Shown here: piece by piece, positions 44,204 to 52,346 of the stretch
Position numbering within the stretch: position 1 is the first letter of the stretch
Layout: every line of letters begins with the position of its first letter
NCBI RefSeq assembly: GCF_000744655.1
Contig: NZ_JQMJ01000004.1
Coordinates: forward strand, 3,410,001-3,474,000
Direction of reading: 5' to 3'
Length of the DNA: 64,000 nucleotides
Source: Streptacidiphilus rugosus AM-16
GTDB taxonomy: Bacteria; Actinomycetota; Actinomycetes; Streptomycetales; Streptomycetaceae
Notes under the pieces: model-generated
Database searches by the model: none
Told to the model about the DNA's origin: nothing
The model's input: only the letters and a program-made list of their open reading frames with translations
Position numbers and translations under genes: made by a program

Positions 44204-44812
44204 ATGGTCCGCATCCTGTTGGCCGAGGACATGCACATGGTCCGGGGGGCCCTGGCCGCGCTGTTACGGCTGGAGCCGGACTTCCAGATCGTCGCGGAGG
44301 TCGAGCGCGGGGACGCCGTCGTCGCCACCGCGCTGGAGTGCAAGCCCGAGGTCGCCGTCCTGGACGTGGGCCTGCCCGGCATCGACGGCCTGACCGCTGC
44401 CGCCCTGCTCCACCAGGAGTTGCCGAGCTGCCGCACGCTGATCCTCACCAGCATGGGGAAGGCCGGCACCTTACGCAGGGCCCTGGCGGCGCAGGTCTCC
44501 GGATTCCTGCTGAAGGACGCCCCTCCCGCCCTGCTGGCCGAGGCGGTCCGCAGAGTCGCCGCCGGGGAACGGGTACTCGACCCGCAGCTGGCCCTGGTCG
44601 CCTTCGACAGCGTCGAAGGCCCGCTGACCGAGCGGGAGTTGGAAGTCCTGCGGCTGGCCGCGGGCGGCGCTGACGCGGGCGAGATCGCCGCCGCCCTCTT
44701 TCTCTCCGTGGGAACGGTGCGCAACTACCTCACCGCGATCGTCACCAAGCTCGGCGCACGCAACCGCCTCGACGCGATCAGGATCGCCCGCGAGGACGGC
44801 TGGCTCAGCTGA
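44204..44812 (+). CDS. NarL/LuxR-type response regulator
   Basis: A 202-residue protein; start ATG 44204 (MVRILLAEDMHMVRG) with a GGGGGG tract before it. Receiver domain with acidic pair ED at 8-9, phosphoacceptor D54 (VLDVGLPG), and Lys in FLLKDAPP. C-terminal LuxR-type HTH LTERELEVLRLAAGGADAGEIA with SVGTVRNYLTAIVTKLG. Its partner is the kinase gene read convergently with overlapping stops. Confidence 0.93.
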   Translation: MVRILLAEDMHMVRGALAALLRLEPDFQIVAEVERGDAVVATALECKPEVAVLDVGLPGIDGLTAAALLHQELPSCRTLILTSMGKAGTLRRALAAQVSGFLLKDAPPALLAEAVRRVAAGERVLDPQLALVAFDSVEGPLTERELEVLRLAAGGADAGEIAAALFLSVGTVRNYLTAIVTKLGARNRLDAIRIAREDGWLS

Positions 44813-46118
44813 GCCGCTTCCGCCCGCCCGGCGGAATCGGGTCCGCGAGCGGCACGGCCTCCGAACGCGGCGCCGGAATGGGGCCGGGGGCCTCCCCGGA
44901 CAGCGGCGCGACGGCCCGGAGGACGAACCACCGGCCCCCCTCCACCTCCCAGGCCAGTCGGCCGCCCGCCTCGGACAGCCTGGCGGTCAGGTTCTGCAGC
45001 CCGTTCCCGCTCCCCATGCGCTCGCCGGGACCGGACGCGCCGGTCACCCCGTCGTTGGCGATGGTCAGCCGGATGCCCTCCCCCTCCGGGCAGGTCGTGA
45101 TCAGGCACTGCTCGGCCTTGCTGTGCCGCAGCAGGTTGGTGACCGCCTCGCGCAGCACGGTGGCGAGGATGGTGTCCAGCTCCCCCTCGGGCGGTCGCGC
45201 CCCCAGATCGACCAGGGCGCGGATTCCGGCCGCGCGCAGCACCGACTGAGCCGCCTCCGCCTCCTCGGCCAGCGACATCTGCCGGTACCCGCGCGAGACC
45301 GCGCGGACGTCGGTGAGGGCCTGCCGGGAGACCAGCAGGATGTCGTCGAGCTCGTTCAGCGCGTCCTTGGGGCTGCCGTCGACGAGACGCTTGGTCAGCT
45401 CGCTCTTGAGCACGATGGCCGACAGGCTGTATCCGAGCAGGTCGTGCAGGTCTCTGGCGAACCTGAGCCGCTCCCTGACCACGGCCACCCGGGCCAGCTC
45501 GCCCTGGCTGGCCTGCACCTGAATCACCAGCAGCGAGAGTCTGGTCAGACCCCAGAGGGTGAGGCTGGCCAAGGTCGTGGAGACGACGAGGTAGATGTCC
45601 GAGAGGACGGTCCAGCCCTCCAGCGGTCCGCTCACGGCCGCGGCCAGCACCACCAGGGCGAAGAGGGTCCAGCCCCAGCGCGGGCGGAGCAGCAGCAGGC
45701 CGCTGGCGCCCAGGAAACCGGCCATGCCGCCCCAGAAGATCCCGAAGGCCAGCGGCGGGGTGTAGGTCAGCACCGCCTGCAGCAGCAGGCTCCAGGGCAT
45801 CAGCCTGCTTCTGAGTTGGTCCAGTCTGCGGTCGGAGTGGAGCAGCTGGATCAGGGCGATGAGCAGGAAGCTGCCGCCGCCGATCAGTATCCTTCGCCAG
45901 CCCAGCCCCCCGGCGATGAGGGTCGTGATCCCCATCACCGCGTAGCCGCCCACCAGCGCGGCCACCAGGCTGTCGGCGACCTTCGGCGAGGGGGCGCCGC
46001 GTCCGAGGTTGCCGAGCACGGCGCCCACGTCCGCCTCGGGCTCCCCGGCCCGCAGCGCGAGCTGCCGCGCCTCCCCCGACTGCGCCTGACCGACGAGCCG
46101 GCCCCTGGACCTGGTCAC
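44805..46118 (-). CDS. NarL-family sensor histidine kinase (HisKA_3 type)
   Basis: About 437 residues. I chose GTG 46118 with GGAGGGGG upstream. Five to six membrane helices occupy residues about 50-200. The dimerisation box RERLRFARDLHDLLGYSLSAI holds the phosphorylated His. The C-terminal HATPase_c domain has REAVTNLLRHSKAEQCLI (N box) and a G-rich MGSGNGLQNLTARL. The 3' end overlaps the response regulator's 3' end by 8 bases. The stimulus is unknown. It sits next to the YcaO gene and may regulate the cluster. Confidence 0.9.
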   Translation of the reverse strand: MTRSRGRLVGQAQSGEARQLALRAGEPEADVGAVLGNLGRGAPSPKVADSLVAALVGGYAVMGITTLIAGGLGWRRILIGGGSFLLIALIQLLHSDRRLDQLRSRLMPWSLLLQAVLTYTPPLAFGIFWGGMAGFLGASGLLLLRPRWGWTLFALVVLAAAVSGPLEGWTVLSDIYLVVSTTLASLTLWGLTRLSLLVIQVQASQGELARVAVVRERLRFARDLHDLLGYSLSAIVLKSELTKRLVDGSPKDALNELDDILLVSRQALTDVRAVSRGYRQMSLAEEAEAAQSVLRAAGIRALVDLGARPPEGELDTILATVLREAVTNLLRHSKAEQCLITTCPEGEGIRLTIANDGVTGASGPGERMGSGNGLQNLTARLSEAGGRLAWEVEGGRWFVLRAVAPLSGEAPGPIPAPRSEAVPLADPIPPGGRKRLS

Positions 46119-46231
46119 CGGGCCCCCTCCACGCGCGCCGACTGTGGTCAAGAGCCACCAGCCTACGCGCCGGGCGTTGCCCCGAGGTGACGTGCGCGCG
46201 TACGGACGGCTCTTCCGGTCTCCCGCCGATG

Positions 46232-48553
46232 TCAGATGAACATCGGCAGGGGGTTGAGGTTCTGATACTCCGTCGGCTCGTGGAGGCGGCCGAGCGCGAC
46301 CGGCACGTCGAAGAGCCTGCCGGGTGCGAACCTGGCCCAGAAGTGCCGCAGCCCGGGAACCACCACCTTCACCACCGGCAGCCCCAGGTCCGGACGGGTC
46401 TGGTCGAGCACCAGCGTCTCCAGCCCCTTCGCCGCGAGCCGGCCGACGACCAGCTCGACGTCGTCGAGCAGGTCGTCGTGGCGGACCGCGGCGAAGTCCT
46501 GCGGCCGGGCGGGACGGGCCGCGGGGTCCGGCAGGAGCCAGCGCTGGCTCTCCACCGTCTCCCGCGTCCACCAGTGCAGCAGCTCGGGATCGTCGAGCCG
46601 GTAGCCCCCGCCCGCCGCGTCCGCCTCGGCGACGGCGGGCAGCAGCTGGTTCATCTCGGTGAGGGCGCGGCTGAGCGCCACCGCCGGATCCAGATGCGCG
46701 CCGAAACCGAACATCACGTCCTGCGCGGGCTTGTCGAGCCGCCGGGAGAGGGCCGCGAGGACGGGGACGCCCAGGTCCGAGGTGAGGTCCAGCACCCAGA
46801 CCCGACGATGCATCAGGTCGTAGGCGCCGAGCAGCCGTTCCACCCAGGGGTCGGCGAACGCGGCGAGGTCGACCGCGCGCTGGCGGGTCCGGTTGTACCA
46901 CCAGAGCGCCACGGCGTCCCGCTCCACGAGTTCCAGCAGGCCCTGGAGCACGGCGTCCTCCAGGCTGCTGCCGGCCGCGTTGCCGTTGGAGCAGGCGAAG
47001 AGGGACTCCCGGCCCGCCACCGGTACGACCTGCTCGTGCACGGGGTTGAAGTAGAGCAGTCCGGTCGGCAGCAGACGCTGCCGGTTCCCGGACAGCGACC
47101 ACACAGGGGTCCAGTCGACGGGGGTCTCCGCGTCGAAGGGCTCGGGCACCCGGTGGTACGCCGAGGCGCGCCGGTTCCAGTCCGCGCGGTCGCGGTACTG
47201 CCGCTCGTCGAAGAGCAGGCAGGCGCGCGGATCCACGGCGGTCCTGCCCAGGCCGCGCAGCGTGTCCCTGACCCGGGACTCGTCGCCGTGCAGGGTCGCC
47301 GAGTAGCGCTCGACGGCCTCGCACAGCGCGCCGACCTCGGCGTCCAGGCGGGTGGCGCCCTTGCCTCCGCTGTTCTGGCGCAGGCCGGAGCGGAGCTGAC
47401 GCAGGTCCGCCCCGCCGAGCGCCAGATTGTGCCCGGAGGAGTAGCTGTGCAGGCCGGCCGGACTGCCGGGCACCGCCCGGATCTCGGCGACGACCCCGGT
47501 GAGCGGGCTCACCAGGTGGCCGTAGCGCTGCTGGACCTCCTCCGGGGTGCGGGCGCGGTGCCCGCCGGACGCGCGCGAGGCCTTGGGCGTCGGGCGCAGC
47601 GTCACCGGGCGCTCCGCCTGCCGGGCCGTCAGGCCGGGGTCCCCGCAGCTCGGGCACTGCGGCCTGCGGCGTGCCTCGTGGTGCCGGGAGACCAGCGTCA
47701 GCGTGTCCATCTCCATGACCGCGTCCTGCCCGGGGTGGCGGTATCCGGCGAGCCACTTGACCGCCTCGTGCACCAGCAGCTGGGCTCCGGCACCGCTGCC
47801 GCTCGGCAGGTAGGCGGCGGGCCGCAGCACCGGTCCGTCGAGGCCGAGCGCGCGGCGCACCGGCGCCTCCGCGGTGCGGTGCGCGGACATCCGGTGGGCG
47901 AGGCAGTGCCAGCAGGGGCCGCCCGCGCCCGGCCGGAAGACCGGGCCGATCCACAGCGCGGACGCGGTCAGCCGGGCGGGCAGCCAGGCCCGCCCGGCGG
48001 CGCGGTGCTCCGCGTCCACCTGGGCGAGCTCGGGACGGAGGTAGTCGTCGGTGACGACCAGCGTCAGCAGCGCGGACCCGGCGTGCTCGTCCGCGAGTTC
48101 CAGGCCGGCCGCCCGGCAGGCGTGCCGCACGGCGTCGGTCGGCGCGCGGCCGACCGTGCACAGGGCCACCCGTACGCGGGTCAGCAGGCCGGTGGTCTCC
48201 TCTCCGTCCAGGCCGATCAGGTCCCAGTACGCCTCGGCGGGCGGCGCGGCCGGGCCGCTGCGGTAGCCGATCAGGCCCTCGCGGGCGAGTCGGCCGATGG
48301 TCCGCCCCGCTTCCTCGGCCGGGACGTGGCGGGTGGCGGCGTCGAGCACCGACGAGAGGTCCCTGGTCCCGTCCAGCAGGGGGACCAGTGCCTCGACGGC
48401 TGCGCCCTGGAGCGCGGTGACCCCGCGTTCCGACAGGAGGTAGGCGGCGTCCCCGGCCACGGGCTCGGCCCGGAGATGACGGCGGAAGCCCAGAAGCCTG
48501 GGCTTCTGGGCTTCCGCGGCGGTGTCCCGCCCCTCGCGCGAGAGGTCGGTCAC
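46232..48553 (-). CDS. Fused TOMM leader-binding / YcaO cyclodehydratase
   Basis: A 773-residue fused azoline synthetase. The GTG start at 48553 overlaps the upstream stop (GTGA). The N-terminal half is the ocin-ThiF-like partner that binds the leader peptide, with a zinc site of two CxxC pairs (C214-WH-C217 and C300-PS-C303). The C-terminal half is YcaO: LDAEVGALCEAVERYSA and GLLELVERDAVALWW supply ATP-binding Glu/Arg residues, and the end is NPLPMFI, near the PxPxP-like terminus of azoline-forming YcaO enzymes. It uses ATP to cyclise Cys/Ser/Thr onto the preceding carbonyl. The likely substrate is the NHLP precursor at 56594. Confidence 0.92.
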   Translation of the reverse strand: MTDLSREGRDTAAEAQKPRLLGFRRHLRAEPVAGDAAYLLSERGVTALQGAAVEALVPLLDGTRDLSSVLDAATRHVPAEEAGRTIGRLAREGLIGYRSGPAAPPAEAYWDLIGLDGEETTGLLTRVRVALCTVGRAPTDAVRHACRAAGLELADEHAGSALLTLVVTDDYLRPELAQVDAEHRAAGRAWLPARLTASALWIGPVFRPGAGGPCWHCLAHRMSAHRTAEAPVRRALGLDGPVLRPAAYLPSGSGAGAQLLVHEAVKWLAGYRHPGQDAVMEMDTLTLVSRHHEARRRPQCPSCGDPGLTARQAERPVTLRPTPKASRASGGHRARTPEEVQQRYGHLVSPLTGVVAEIRAVPGSPAGLHSYSSGHNLALGGADLRQLRSGLRQNSGGKGATRLDAEVGALCEAVERYSATLHGDESRVRDTLRGLGRTAVDPRACLLFDERQYRDRADWNRRASAYHRVPEPFDAETPVDWTPVWSLSGNRQRLLPTGLLYFNPVHEQVVPVAGRESLFACSNGNAAGSSLEDAVLQGLLELVERDAVALWWYNRTRQRAVDLAAFADPWVERLLGAYDLMHRRVWVLDLTSDLGVPVLAALSRRLDKPAQDVMFGFGAHLDPAVALSRALTEMNQLLPAVAEADAAGGGYRLDDPELLHWWTRETVESQRWLLPDPAARPARPQDFAAVRHDDLLDDVELVVGRLAAKGLETLVLDQTRPDLGLPVVKVVVPGLRHFWARFAPGRLFDVPVALGRLHEPTEYQNLNPLPMFI
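48482..48517 (-). other. Perfect 15-bp hairpin at the 5' end of the YcaO gene
   Basis: GCGGAAGCCCAGAAG and its exact complement flank a 6-base loop within codons about 13-24 of the YcaO frame (AEAQKPRLLGFRRH). It is long for a coding-region palindrome and could slow translation or stop the upstream transcript. Confidence 0.85.
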
Positions 48554-48780
48554 CGCAGGACGAGCTCCCTGGTCGACGCTGTGGGCCTCATCTCGGACCA
48601 GCTGTCCTCCACGTCCACGCCGCACACGGCGCAGGGCGGGAAACAGGCGCGGGCGGCCTGGAGCGGCGCGCCCTCCAGCGCTTCGATCAGTAGGTCGTCG
48701 CCCGAGGACGTCGACGTGGACAGGAACGACTGTGCGATGAGCTCCGCGAGCCGCAGCTCGCTCTGGGGCCCCTGGTTCAT
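48550..48780 (-). CDS. Small Cys-containing protein, possible second precursor or accessory
   Basis: A 76-residue protein with a strong GGAGGAGG site before ATG 48780. Its stop overlaps the YcaO start, so the two are translationally coupled. The N-terminal half is helical and acidic (ELRLAELIAQSFLSTSTSS, then GDDLLIEALEGA). The middle has three cysteines: RACFPPCAVCGVD. It has no signal peptide. It does not look like the NHLP precursor, and I do not recognise a family. It could be a second RiPP substrate, a metal-binding helper or a regulator. Confidence 0.75.
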   Translation of the reverse strand: MNQGPQSELRLAELIAQSFLSTSTSSGDDLLIEALEGAPLQAARACFPPCAVCGVDVEDSWSEMRPTASTRELVLR

Positions 48781-48891
48781 GCGAGCCTCCTCCGGGGAAG
48801 GGAGAGTCGGCCGCATCCCCGTGACCACGGGACGCGACTTGATGGCGGCTCGATTTTCGAATGAAACGCGCTGGAGAGGTAAGTGATTCTG

Positions 48892-49911
48892 TCATGAACC
48901 CATCGTGAGATGTTCATGATCCAAAGCGTGCGCATGGCCGTCGGCATCGACGTGACCTGGGCCGACAGCGCCGCGGACCGCGCTCCCGAGCGCCGGAATC
49001 CTCGGCGGCGGCACGACCGCGCTCGTCCCCCACGGACCCGCCCACGGCCGCAGACCACCGACCCCGGAGGCGGCCACCCCGTAGCCGCCCGAGCCCACCG
49101 AGCCGACGGGACCGACCGGCGCCACCGGATCGAGCGAGGGGTCCGCGGAGAGCACCGCGCGCCGCAGCCGCTGGACCGGAGCGGACGGCTCCAGCCCCAG
49201 CTCTTCCATCAGCGAGACGCTCAGCTTCCGGTAGACCTCCAGCGCGCGGGCGGACATCCCCGAGCGGTGGAGCGCGAGCATGAACTGCGCGTGCAGGTTC
49301 TCGTGCAGCGGGAACTGCGCGGTCAGCCCGGCCAGCTCGCCCAGGACCTCGCGGTGGCGGCCGAGTTGCAGGTCCGCGTCCAGCCGCCGCTCCAGGGCCG
49401 CGCCGCGGCTCTCCCCCAGACGGGCCGCCTCGATCTCCAGACGGCTGCCGCGCGGCAGATCGATCAGCGCCGGCCCCCGCCAGAGCGCCAGCGCCTGGCC
49501 CAGCAGCCGCGAGGCGCCCTCGGGATCACCGGCGTCGAAGGCGGCGTAGCCCTGGAGGGTGAGCGCGTCGAAGCGGCAGGCGTCGACGTCCTGCGGTGCG
49601 ACCAGCAGCAGGTAGCCGGCGCTCCGGGTGATCAGCACGTCCTTGGCCTGCCGCCCGGATCCCTCCAGCGCGGCCGCGAGCGAGCGGCGCAGCTGCAGGA
49701 TGTACGTCTGCAGCGTGGTGGACGCGCTGCGCGGCGGGCGCGAGCCCCAGAGCTCCTCCATCATGGAGGCCACCGGGACCATCTGACCCGCGTTCAGCGC
49801 CAGCAGCGCGAGCAGCTGGCGCGGTTTTCCCGCCGACGGCACCACGGAGCGGTCGCCTTCGGCCGCTTCCAGCGGTCCCAGCACCTTGATGTCCATGCAC
49901 ACCGTCCCCAT
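48892..49911 (-). CDS. SARP-family transcription activator
   Basis: A 339-residue regulator, start ATG 49911 with AGGAG 6 bases upstream. The N-terminal OmpR-like winged helix (DIKVLGPLEAAEGDRSVVP, then QLLALLALNAGQMVPVASMM and LQTYILQLRRSL) is followed by the bacterial transcriptional activation domain (LDADLQLGRHREVLGELAGL). The last 70 residues are a low-complexity Gly/Val/Pro/His extension (VGPVGSVGSGGYGVAA), unusual for small SARPs. SARPs activate antibiotic clusters by binding direct repeats near -35. The divergent carbamoyltransferase, P450 and precursor promoters are candidate targets. Confidence 0.92.
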   Translation of the reverse strand: MGTVCMDIKVLGPLEAAEGDRSVVPSAGKPRQLLALLALNAGQMVPVASMMEELWGSRPPRSASTTLQTYILQLRRSLAAALEGSGRQAKDVLITRSAGYLLLVAPQDVDACRFDALTLQGYAAFDAGDPEGASRLLGQALALWRGPALIDLPRGSRLEIEAARLGESRGAALERRLDADLQLGRHREVLGELAGLTAQFPLHENLHAQFMLALHRSGMSARALEVYRKLSVSLMEELGLEPSAPVQRLRRAVLSADPSLDPVAPVGPVGSVGSGGYGVAASGVGGLRPWAGPWGTSAVVPPPRIPALGSAVRGAVGPGHVDADGHAHALDHEHLTMGS

Positions 49912-50260
49912 CCGCAGCTCCTGCCTCGGCTCCCACGTCCAGGGGAGCCCGTTCAGGGAGAAAGCCGGCCCCCAGGCTGCCACCTGGTGTGACCTGGCAA
50001 CAGTGAGAAGTTCATGACTTCGCCGGGCGTTCGTCAGCACCGGGACGGTCCGCGCCGCCCGGCCCGGCGCGGAGGCCGGCCCGGCGCGCGCGCCGCCGGT
50101 GCATGCGTAGGCCGCAGGGTCGCCCGACTACGTATCGAAAAGCCGTATCCCGGTCCCGCTTTTCAGTATGTACCAACGATTCCCACGCATGTTTCAATGG
50201 CCGCATTGTCGTATTTCCTTAAGTCTTCACGGCATTTCGGCGGCCCAGAAAGAGGAATTC
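49912..50260. promoter_or_regulatory. Divergent promoter region between SARP and carbamoyltransferase
   Basis: A 349-base stretch. The part from about 50120 to 50230 is clearly AT-rich, with CTACGTATC at 50128, CCGTATCC and CAGTATGTACC, which recall the ATACGTAT sites at 56338-56422. It probably drives the carbamoyltransferase and contains a regulator site. No small gene supported. Confidence 0.55.
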
Positions 50261-52291
50261 GTGGTGGACACCGGGGCAACGGAATACTTCCTCTCCTGCT
50301 ACCTGACCCCGCCCGGACCCGGCGCGGTGTTCTCCGTGCGGCACGACCAGAACGTGGCGCTGTGGGAACACCGCGACGGCCGGGTCTCGCTGCGGCGGGT
50401 CTGGGAGCTCGAACGCGTCAGCGGGCAGAAGCACCATTTCTGGCCGCTCTACACGCCCGAGCGCGCCGCCTCCTTCCTCGGCGCGCTGCTGGCCGAGGAG
50501 GGGCTGCGGCTGCAGGACATCAGCGCGAGCTGGGGCACGCCGGGGCTGCCGGCCGCCCAGCCGGTGCCGGTGCCCAAGGGCGCCGAGGACTTTCCGCTGC
50601 ACAGCCTCGCGCACCTCTTCAGCGGGGTGCTGCGGGACACCGAGCTGTTCCGCACCGAGCAGATCGTCGGGCTGGCCATCGACGCCCTGCCCGACTACGT
50701 ACAGGAGCAGCGCCCCAACCGGTACTGGTACGCGGGCTGCGTGTCCCGCGCCGGGCAGCTGGAGTTCGCGCCGGTGGAGTCCCCCGGCCCGCTCTACACC
50801 GCGGCCGAGGCGCTGTTCGGCCTGGAACCCGGCTCGCTGATGGCCCTGGCCTCCGCCTGCCGCACCACCGTCGCCTTCGACGCGGAGCGCGCCGTCAAGG
50901 AGCTGACGTTCTACGGCGGTTCCTCCACCCAGCCGTGGAAGGAGGCCTTCACGCTCGTCCGCGAGATCGTCGCGGAGACCGAGCGGCAGTTGGAAGCGCT
51001 GCCCGACAGCGCCCTGGACAGCGCGCTGAGCCGGGAGGACAACCTGCGCAGCGCCGCGATGAAGGTCGTGCAGCGCTGCTCGGAGCTGGTCGCGATCCGC
51101 AATGTGGAGCGGCTGCTGGAGTTCGGCGGCGTCCGCGCGGACGAGAGCTATCTCGCGACCAGCGGCGGCTACGCGCTCAACTGCCCCACCAACACGCTGC
51201 TGATGGACCGTTTCGGCTTCCGCGGCCTGCTCACGCCCCCGTGCGCCAACGACTCGGGTCAGGGCATCGGCCTCGGCCTGCTCGGCCTGCACGGCGCCGG
51301 CCTGCTCGACCACGCGGAGCTGCGGATCGACGGCGCCTACTACGGCCGCGACATCACCGACCTGGACGAGGCGCTGACCGAGTTCCGGCCGTGGATCGCC
51401 GAGGTCTCCGACTTCTCGCCCGAGCGCTTCGCCGAGGACGTCAGCGACGCGGTGGTGGCCTGGGCGGACGGCCCCTCCGAGCTCGGCCCGCGGGCCCTCG
51501 GACACCGCAGCCTCCTGGGCGACCCGCGCTCGCTCGCGGTCAAGGACCTGCTCAACGACTACAAGCGGCGGCAGTGGTGGCGTCCGGTCGCCCCGGTGGT
51601 GCTGGCCGAGCACGTCGGGGAGTGGTTCGCCTCCGACCGGGACTCGCCGTACATGCTGGAGGCGGTCCAGGTGCGGCCCGAGGCGCGCGAGCGGGTGCCC
51701 GCCGTCGTCCACCTGGACGGGTCGGCGCGGCACCAGGTCCTCTCGGAGCAGGCCAACCCGCTGCTGCACCGCGCGCTGACCGCGTTCCACGCGGCGACGG
51801 GGGTCCCGCTGCTGTGCAACACCTCGCTCAACGACAAGGGCGAGGCCATCGTGGACACGGCGGCCGAGACGCTCACCCTCTGCGTGCGCAAGGGCCTCAA
51901 GGTCGCCTACATCTCCGGCCGGCGGATCGAGCTGCGGCCGGAGCCGGTGCCGCCGACGGCCGCGCCCGAGGGTCCGCGTCCGCGCGCGCTGGAGTACTTC
52001 ACCGGCCAGGAGGCGGACCGGGACGCGCTCTGGCAGAGCTGGCTGGACTCGGGCTACACCGTCGAAGGCATGTTCCTGCTTGCCCGCAGCCACGGGCTCC
52101 GCGCCGAGCAGGAGCTGTCGACGCCGGAGCGGGTCAACCTGCTGGCGGCGTACCGGGCGAAGGTGGACCCGTCGTTCGCGGGGCTGGTGGACAGCTTCGT
52201 CCGCACCCACGGCCCCGGCGCCTCCTTCGTCTCGCCCTCCACCCTCACCGGCGCGTTCGGGGTCATCAACCCTCTGCGGTCCGGGCGTTGA
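50261..52291 (+). CDS. Carbamoyltransferase, NodU/CmcH type
   Basis: A 676-residue enzyme; GTG 50261 follows AGAGGA. The N-terminal Kae1-like domain has LHSLAHLFSGVL (metal His region) and the C-terminal YrdC-like domain has GPSELGPRALGHRSLLGDPR, a diagnostic motif. Such enzymes use carbamoyl phosphate and ATP to carbamoylate a hydroxyl group on a natural product. It is divergent from the SARP and lies inside the TOMM cluster. In a peptide cluster it could cap a hydroxylated residue made by a P450 or the Rieske protein. Confidence 0.88.
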   Translation: MVDTGATEYFLSCYLTPPGPGAVFSVRHDQNVALWEHRDGRVSLRRVWELERVSGQKHHFWPLYTPERAASFLGALLAEEGLRLQDISASWGTPGLPAAQPVPVPKGAEDFPLHSLAHLFSGVLRDTELFRTEQIVGLAIDALPDYVQEQRPNRYWYAGCVSRAGQLEFAPVESPGPLYTAAEALFGLEPGSLMALASACRTTVAFDAERAVKELTFYGGSSTQPWKEAFTLVREIVAETERQLEALPDSALDSALSREDNLRSAAMKVVQRCSELVAIRNVERLLEFGGVRADESYLATSGGYALNCPTNTLLMDRFGFRGLLTPPCANDSGQGIGLGLLGLHGAGLLDHAELRIDGAYYGRDITDLDEALTEFRPWIAEVSDFSPERFAEDVSDAVVAWADGPSELGPRALGHRSLLGDPRSLAVKDLLNDYKRRQWWRPVAPVVLAEHVGEWFASDRDSPYMLEAVQVRPEARERVPAVVHLDGSARHQVLSEQANPLLHRALTAFHAATGVPLLCNTSLNDKGEAIVDTAAETLTLCVRKGLKVAYISGRRIELRPEPVPPTAAPEGPRPRALEYFTGQEADRDALWQSWLDSGYTVEGMFLLARSHGLRAEQELSTPERVNLLAAYRAKVDPSFAGLVDSFVRTHGPGASFVSPSTLTGAFGVINPLRSGR

Positions 52292-52293
52292 GG

Positions 52294-52337
52294 ATGCGGA
52301 TGCGCCCCCTGGCCGTGGCCGGGGGGCGCATCCGCAT
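52294..52337. terminator. Bidirectional terminator between carbamoyltransferase and antiporter
   Basis: ATGCGGATGCGCCCCC pairs with GGGGGCGCATCCGCAT (16-bp perfect stem). The arms begin 3 bases after the carbamoyltransferase stop and end 10 bases before the convergent antiporter stop. Confidence 0.9.
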
Positions 52338-52346
52338 GCGGCGGCC

